A program made the translations under genes and the position numbers. This document shows positions 30,064 to 34,619 of a DNA stretch of 34,619 bases, piece by piece (position 1 is the first letter of the stretch; the number at the start of each line of letters is the position of its first letter). The DNA comes from Chlorokybus atmophyticus. Lineage: Eukaryota; Streptophyta; Chlorokybophyceae; Chlorokybales; Chlorokybaceae. The notes beneath the pieces were generated by a model that was not told where the DNA came from, did not search any database, and saw nothing but the letters and a program-made list of their open reading frames with translations. Location: the NCBI GenBank assembly GCA_009103225.1, contig RHPI01002949.1:7318-41936 (forward strand), in the 5' to 3' direction.

Positions 30064-31205
30064 CGGGGGCTACAACAACAGCAACCACGCTGGCGGCTAC
30101 AACAACAGCAACAACGCTGGTGGTCGCAACAACGGCAACAAAGCTGGTGGCCACAACCCCAACAACAACAGCAACGCTGAGGCCCGCAAGGAAGAAGCTG
30201 GCTACAGAGGGAAAAACCGCCCTCCACAGCACAAAGGATCTGAGGGACGTCCTCGTGCTGGAGCTGCTGTTGTAAAGGCACCAACCAATCCACCGGCTAT
30301 TGACCAAGTGGCAGCCGTGATGGCGCGCGTGGCACAGCTGGAGGAGAACGAGGAGCAGGACTATCAAGCCTGCTATGCTGCTAGGTGGGCACTGATGGCA
30401 CCAAAACGGGATAGGGACTCTCCCACGCCGTCACGCGTACAACCATCAAGACGTGCGCGCAGGGAAGCTGGCGCATCGTCAACAGCGGCATCGTCGGACG
30501 CCACAAGTGGTGCTGCCTCGGCAGCCACAACCACCGCTGGGACGACGCCGTCGACGACACCGTCGGCGTCCACACCGTCCACGACAGCAGGTGTCAGCAC
30601 TCTTGGCACCACGCTGTCCCCGGTGATGGAGAGCACCCACGCCGCAACAACCATGGTCGTTGGGTTCGTAAGTGGTGAATCCATCACTCCTGCCTCCATT
30701 GAAGCGACCACATCGGCCGCAACTGCTGCCACCCTCACGGCCGCCACCTCAGTGACGACGACTGCTGCAGGTGCCACCACCATCGCCTCCAGTAGTGCTG
30801 CCGCACCCACTGCACCACTTCCTGAGTTTTGAGCGGCACCGCCACCAGAGTTGGACGTCACACAGCAAGTGCCACGCGGGCCACAAGCAGAACGCGCCTG
30901 GGCGTCGGTCCTACGCAACGTAGAGCCCACCACCATTGCGTACGGACCAGGGGGGCAACGCACCACGCGCGTGGCACGCGATGATCGCATCTTGCCCCTA
31001 CCACCTCCAGAGTACCACACGCTGCCGGAACCCACACAACAGCAGCTAGAGGATAAAATTCTCGCCAGCACTGCACCAGAGATGAGGGATCGTCTCTTCG
31101 GGGTCACCTATCGGCGACCTGCAGTATTGGAGCTGGCCATCCAGTTGTTCCTGGCATTACACGCACGATTGCAGGGCGCACCCAGTCAAACGCAACAACC
31201 CATGC
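28559..31205 (+). pseudogene. LTR-retrotransposon Gag, one TGA and truncated
   Basis: 757 codons from ATG 28559 to TGA 30830-30832, then the same frame stays open to 31205. Residues about 275-375 look like the C-terminal half of a Ty3/gypsy capsid (LYAALRSTFPP, ELRRFRRKPHEDPVRLYSRL). Two CCHC zinc knuckles, CHRCGRHGHYQKEC (432-445) and CDYCHKTGHLKTAC (454-467), mark the nucleocapsid that packages element RNA. An Asn/Gly-rich repeat from AAC microsatellite follows (about 478-545), then a basic segment (PSRRARREAG) and a Ser/Thr/Ala-rich tract. After the TGA the frame continues PPPELDVTQQVPRGPQAER. It ends at 31205 where a 642-bp LTR has been inserted; the terminal TAA belongs to that LTR. No protease or polymerase follows on this strand. 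Confidence 0.85.
30018..30064. repeat. AAC microsatellite within Gag
   Basis: An (AAC)n run encoding consecutive asparagines, flanked by degenerate GGYNNSN-type codon repeats up to about 30180. Likely slippage-prone. Confidence 0.9.
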
Positions 31206-31847
31206 TGTAACGATGCTCGTGCTCACATACACAGCACACAAGTTATACAACACATGTGTGCAGCTGAGCACAATCTTCACACCGGAACCTTGCTTTCACT
31301 CGCGCACGCACGCACGCGTCGAGCGCGGCCACGCACACGAACACTACTACTTCTCACGCCAAGCAAGAACGCAGCAGTGTGCCTTGGACCACAACTCCCT
31401 CAAGCATGCACCAGCATACTCACAGCAGAGAGCAGAAAACAAAGTTGGTTGCATTACACAGGGTTTTTCTATTTATACAAGCACTAGGAAGAAATAGCCT
31501 AATTAACAGGCATTTCATTATTCACTACCAAATCTAAAGGCAGGTCCAAGTGCAGGCTCCCCGCCACGCGCGTTGGGCCTTTGGCGGCTGTGTGACTGTG
31601 CAGTCCGCGTCACCTGGCACTGCACAGCGCGTGTCCAGTCAGCGGCTGTGTCACAACCGCGTGGCAGGTGGGTCACGTCGCCGAATTAACTGCTGTCGAG
31701 CAGGTCGCAGGCGAGTCGCGCGCGGCAGCAGGGGCAGGCGCCACATGGGCTTAATAAAGCTCATAAAAGCCCTCATCAAGCCAGCAAAAAAGGCAAAATA
31801 AGTACTTTATGTACAATAAAATACAAAGAATGCCCCAGGCTGTTACA
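31206..31847 (-). repeat. 642-bp 3' LTR of chromodomain gypsy element
   Basis: On the minus strand it begins TGTAACAGCC at 31847 directly after the purine tract (GGGGGGGAAGGGG) and ends ATCGTTACA at 31206, giving matched TGTAAC/GTTACA ends. TATAAAT on the minus strand (31471-31477) is a plausible promoter. The polyprotein stop codon overlaps the LTR start. The outer edge falls inside the Gag frame, so the neighbouring CATGC (31201-31205) should be one copy of the target duplication. Confidence 0.85.
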
Positions 31848-33834
31848 CCCCTTCCCCCCCGGGGGAGCTTCGTCCTTGAAGCTGACGACTGCCTCCTCTG
31901 GCCTTGTGGTCTTGCAAGACCTGTTTGGCATTGGTAAAGCTCTCCTCGGGCTCGTATGTCGCCTCGTGCATTGGATAGCCACGCCACTTCACCAAATACT
32001 TGCGCACGCCTCGGATCAGCTTGTCCGGGACAACTACTTCCACTTCCCACTCAGCTTCACCTTCACGAACCACATCTGGAGGCGGACGAGCTGGTGGCTC
32101 CCCTCGATAACCTCTAAGAAGCGAGACATGAAAAACAGGGTGCACATGCATGGTATTGGGCAGCTCCAGCTTGTAGGCCACCTTCGAGATGACCTTGATC
32201 ACTTTAAAGGGCCCAAACCATCGCTCACTCAGCTTGCGCACCCCCTTGACCAGCTGCACATGCTTGGTTGAAAGCATTACAAGGTCACCCTCCTCGAACA
32301 CAACATCCTTGCGACGCGCATCTGCGTATTGCTTTTGCCGGTTTTGCGCCACAAGCAGAGCCTCTCGAGCTGCCTTGGTAATGTCGGCACACCTTTCAAG
32401 AAAGCCGTCCACGGCCTCCACATCTGAACTTTGCATGCTAGGCACCCACGCCGTCAATGGCGTCAATGGATGTTGCCCATAGTTCATAAGGAAAGGTGTC
32501 ACGCCCGTGCTTGCACTCTTGTGGTTGTTAATGGTGAACTCAATCAGCTCCAGCATGTCTCCCCAATTGTCTTGGCGGCTGTTCACATAGCACCGTAGCA
32601 TGTCTTCGATGACGCGGTTGGCGCGCTCCGTTTGGCCGTCCGTTTCAGGGTGGTACGCGGTGCTGAACTTCAAGCTTGTGCCTAGAGTTGCGTGGAGAGC
32701 TCTCCAAAAGTTGCCAGTAAACCGTGGGTCTTTATCACTGATAATGCTTCTTGGAAGGCCATGAGAGCGCACCACATGCTTGATGAACAACTTGGCAGCC
32801 TCGGGAGCTGTGCAAGTCGCCGTACATGGCGCCAATCGCACCATTTTGCTAGTCTTGTCCACAAACACCAAGATAGCATCATGCCCTTTACGTGTCCGTG
32901 GCAGCCCCGTGATGAAGTCAAGAGTAACTTGCTCCCACCTCGTCAAAGGTATCGGCAATGGTTGGAGCAGCCCACTGGCGCGTTGATTGCTCGCCTTCAC
33001 CCTTTGACAAGTGTCGTACAATGCCACATAGTCCTTAACGTCACGATGCATCTCCGACCAGAAAAATTTCTGTTTCAACAAGGCTAGTGTCCGTTCCAGC
33101 CCTTGATGACCAGCCATTGGCACATCATGCGCTTCCTTCATCAATGCCACGCGCATGTGCGCAATGTTGGGTATGTACATGCGATCGCCATGCCATAGCA
33201 GCCCGTCCTTCAATGCCCAAAGGCCGCTATGTTCAGTCCCATTCTCCAACGCCTCAATGGTCTTCTCCCCCACCGCGTCCTCATGCAATAAGGCACGGAT
33301 CTGGTCAAGCCACTTGGGCTGCACTTGCACCACCGTTTCAAGCGCGTTGAGTTGACGGCTTAATGCGTCCGCAACCTTATTTGAAGAGCCCGGCTTGTAC
33401 TTCACTTCAAAGTCGAAGAGTTGGAAGAACTCGAGCCAACGAGCTTGCCGCCGTGAGAGGTGAGGCTGCGTTTGAAGGTACCTTAATGGCGAGTGGTCCG
33501 TCTCAAGTGTGAACCGCTTGCCTTCAAGGAAACAACGCCATTGCCGTAGCGCTAGCACCTGCGCCAGCAATTCCTTCTCATGAACGGGGTAGTTGAGCTC
33601 AGCCCCGCTCATTTTCTTGCTGAAATAGGCCACCGGTTGCAAGCCGTTGCCGTGATCCTGCTGCAAAACAGCCCCAATAGCCTTGTCGGACGCATCACAC
33701 GCCACCACAAAGGGCAATTGCATGTTGGGATGCAGCAGCACGGGAGCCGATGTCAGGGCCTCTTTCAAGTCGGAAAATGCCTTTGTTGCAGCCTCCGACC
33801 AGCTCCAAGCCACCCCCTTCCTCAACAATATTGT
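31843..33834 (-). CDS. Ty3/gypsy Pol: RNase H, integrase, chromodomain (5'-truncated)
   Basis: An intact frame of about 660 codons (numbered from the in-frame ATG at 33864). It enters at the end of reverse transcriptase (AFSDLKEALTSAPVLLHP). RNase H follows with its four acidic residues (D57 in CDASD, E98 in HEKELL, D123 in ETDHSPL, D166 in VADALSR). The integrase zinc module has H246, H253 and C286, but the first Cys of C-x2-C is Tyr283 (YDTC). The core has D316, D377 (SDKDPRF) and E413 (ETDGQTERAN). Then come GPY/F (RWFGPFKV) and a chromodomain (residues about 605-655; RKYLVKWRGYP, TYEPEESF). Chromodomains of this clade bind modified histones and guide insertion. Gag, protease and most of reverse transcriptase are missing past the palindrome at 33820. 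The element sits nested in the plus-strand Gag. Confidence 0.93.
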   Translation of the reverse strand, partial: TILLRKGVAWSWSEAATKAFSDLKEALTSAPVLLHPNMQLPFVVACDASDKAIGAVLQQDHGNGLQPVAYFSKKMSGAELNYPVHEKELLAQVLALRQWRCFLEGKRFTLETDHSPLRYLQTQPHLSRRQARWLEFFQLFDFEVKYKPGSSNKVADALSRQLNALETVVQVQPKWLDQIRALLHEDAVGEKTIEALENGTEHSGLWALKDGLLWHGDRMYIPNIAHMRVALMKEAHDVPMAGHQGLERTLALLKQKFFWSEMHRDVKDYVALYDTCQRVKASNQRASGLLQPLPIPLTRWEQVTLDFITGLPRTRKGHDAILVFVDKTSKMVRLAPCTATCTAPEAAKLFIKHVVRSHGLPRSIISDKDPRFTGNFWRALHATLGTSLKFSTAYHPETDGQTERANRVIEDMLRCYVNSRQDNWGDMLELIEFTINNHKSASTGVTPFLMNYGQHPLTPLTAWVPSMQSSDVEAVDGFLERCADITKAAREALLVAQNRQKQYADARRKDVVFEEGDLVMLSTKHVQLVKGVRKLSERWFGPFKVIKVISKVAYKLELPNTMHVHPVFHVSLLRGYRGEPPARPPPDVVREGEAEWEVEVVVPDKLIRGVRKYLVKWRGYPMHEATYEPEESFTNAKQVLQDHKARGGSRQLQGRSSPGGEGV

Positions 33835-33839
33835 TGAGG
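33820..33839. repeat. 20-bp perfect palindrome at Pol breakpoint
   Basis: CCTCAACAATATTGTTGAGG is perfectly self-complementary and sits exactly where the reverse-transcriptase similarity ends. It could mark the deletion or rearrangement junction that removed the 5' half of the element. Confidence 0.85.
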
Positions 33840-34619
33840 ACACCGGTAATTCTGGACCCCCCAAATTTCTGAAAATTCAGCGCATTTGCCCTGAATACTC
33901 ATCTGTTTTATGTGTGAACTCGCCACTTGCGTGGCTGCAGAGGTCGCTGTTACGGTTGCTGATTATTCAGGCCAAATGCCCTGAATACAAGCAATGGATA
34001 TTCACACGTTTTGGGCATGAATAATAATTGTAATTGTCCATCTCGCACACAACCTCCTACATGTGAGTAGTTATTCACTCGCAACAGAACTGCATATTCA
34101 GTCTTAGGTATACATGGTCCTAGACTTGTACCATGGCACCAAGTGATTATTCATACTTTGTGTGCGTGAATGTTTACAGCGCCTGCTCTCACACTAGGTC
34201 CTATTTATTAGTAATTATTCACACGCATATTGGCTTAATGTTTACACATACTAAAGCTGTTTCAACAGCACATGTACCATACTAGCAAGTGATTATTCAT
34301 ATGATTTGTGATTGAATAATACAGCATATCTGCTCTCACACATAGTCCTATATATGAGTGGTTATTCACCCATAGTATGGTTGAACAATCACTGCTGCCT
34401 TTGGTCGATTTTTCACGCGAATGATAATTGAATCATACAGCACTTCTGCTCACACACAGTAGTCCTACATATAATACATATAATAAAGGTTATTCACTCA
34501 CAGTTTGGTTGAATAATCACTGCATCTTGCTATTGTCAACAGCTGTGACATAGCATAGCTGTGACATAGCACATAGCAATCAGTCCAGCCGGTGAATCTG
34601 GACAGCAATGTCAGCTGAA
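33840..34619. repeat. AT-rich satellite-like array, period about 147 bp
   Basis: Related blocks beginning GAATAATA/GAATGTTTACAG/GAATAATACAG/GAATCATACAG occur at about 34018, 34166, 34314 and 34429. Each is followed by CTGCTCTCACAC...AGTCCTA and GTTATTCAC. AAGTGATTATTCAT recurs at 34141 and 34287. Spacing is about 146-148 bp for the first intervals and shorter for the last. A 16-bp direct repeat (AGCTGTGACATAGCA) closes the window near 34542-34572. No coding sequence is present. Confidence 0.65.

Noticed and set aside
29819-31107. Long minus-strand frames opposite Gag
   Set aside because: They are antisense shadows of the Gag repeat-rich coding sequence, dominated by Val/Ala/Cys runs complementary to Asn/Thr codons.
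1-34619. CRISPR array or prokaryotic defence system
   Set aside because: No regularly spaced identical repeats with unique spacers, and introns and retroelements show that this is nuclear eukaryotic DNA.

Overview
The window looks like nuclear DNA of a starch-making green alga (Chlorophyta). The reasons are a granule-bound starch synthase C-terminus ending in the family's typical tail, a TGTAA-type polyadenylation signal after it, short GT-AG introns, abundant TG/CA, GTT and CTG microsatellites, and Ty3/gypsy retrotransposon pieces of two kinds (a chromodomain type and a PHD-finger type). The species cannot be named. No bacterial operon, CRISPR array, tRNA or rRNA gene was found. Host gene density is low and most recognisable coding sequence belongs to mobile elements, nearly all broken.

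Layout. 1-3.98 kb: no supported gene. 3.98-4.6 kb: AT-rich non-coding stretch with a cluster of inverted 8-mers. 4.6-6.1 kb: diverged LTR-like duplicated sequence. 6.1-7.2 kb (minus): remnant of a Ty3/gypsy integrase C-terminus and chromodomain with its polypurine tract. 7.2-16.6 kb: mostly nothing recognisable, with a minus-strand TATA box, microsatellites, several perfect short palindromes and two weak exon candidates. 16.8-17.6 kb (plus): an unrecognised protein gene with one N-terminal membrane segment, whose frame is broken at two homopolymers. 19.9-20.5 kb: a complete miniature LTR retrotransposon (TRIM) with identical 105-bp LTRs and a 5-bp target duplication. 21.2-21.9 kb (minus): the last two exons of granule-bound starch synthase, with the rest of the gene absent. 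24.46-25.36 kb (plus): a three-exon TIR-domain pseudogene cut off by retroelement sequence.

25.36-34.6 kb is a nested retroelement graveyard. Inverted LTR arms surround a palindrome-ended unit. Next is a minus-strand Ty3/gypsy integrase with a C-terminal PHD finger, then a second copy of the palindrome-ended unit. A plus-strand Gag gene with two zinc knuckles follows. It is interrupted exactly at the outer end of a 642-bp LTR belonging to a second, minus-strand chromodomain Ty3/gypsy element. That element's polyprotein runs up to a 20-bp perfect palindrome, beyond which lies an AT-rich array with a period of about 147 bp.

The points most worth following up are the PHD-finger integrase, the TIR-domain pseudogene whose nonsense codon falls just before the expected catalytic glutamate, the intact TRIM, the headless GBSS gene next to a gap character, the inverted-LTR structure, and a set of perfect short palindromes with unrelated sequences.
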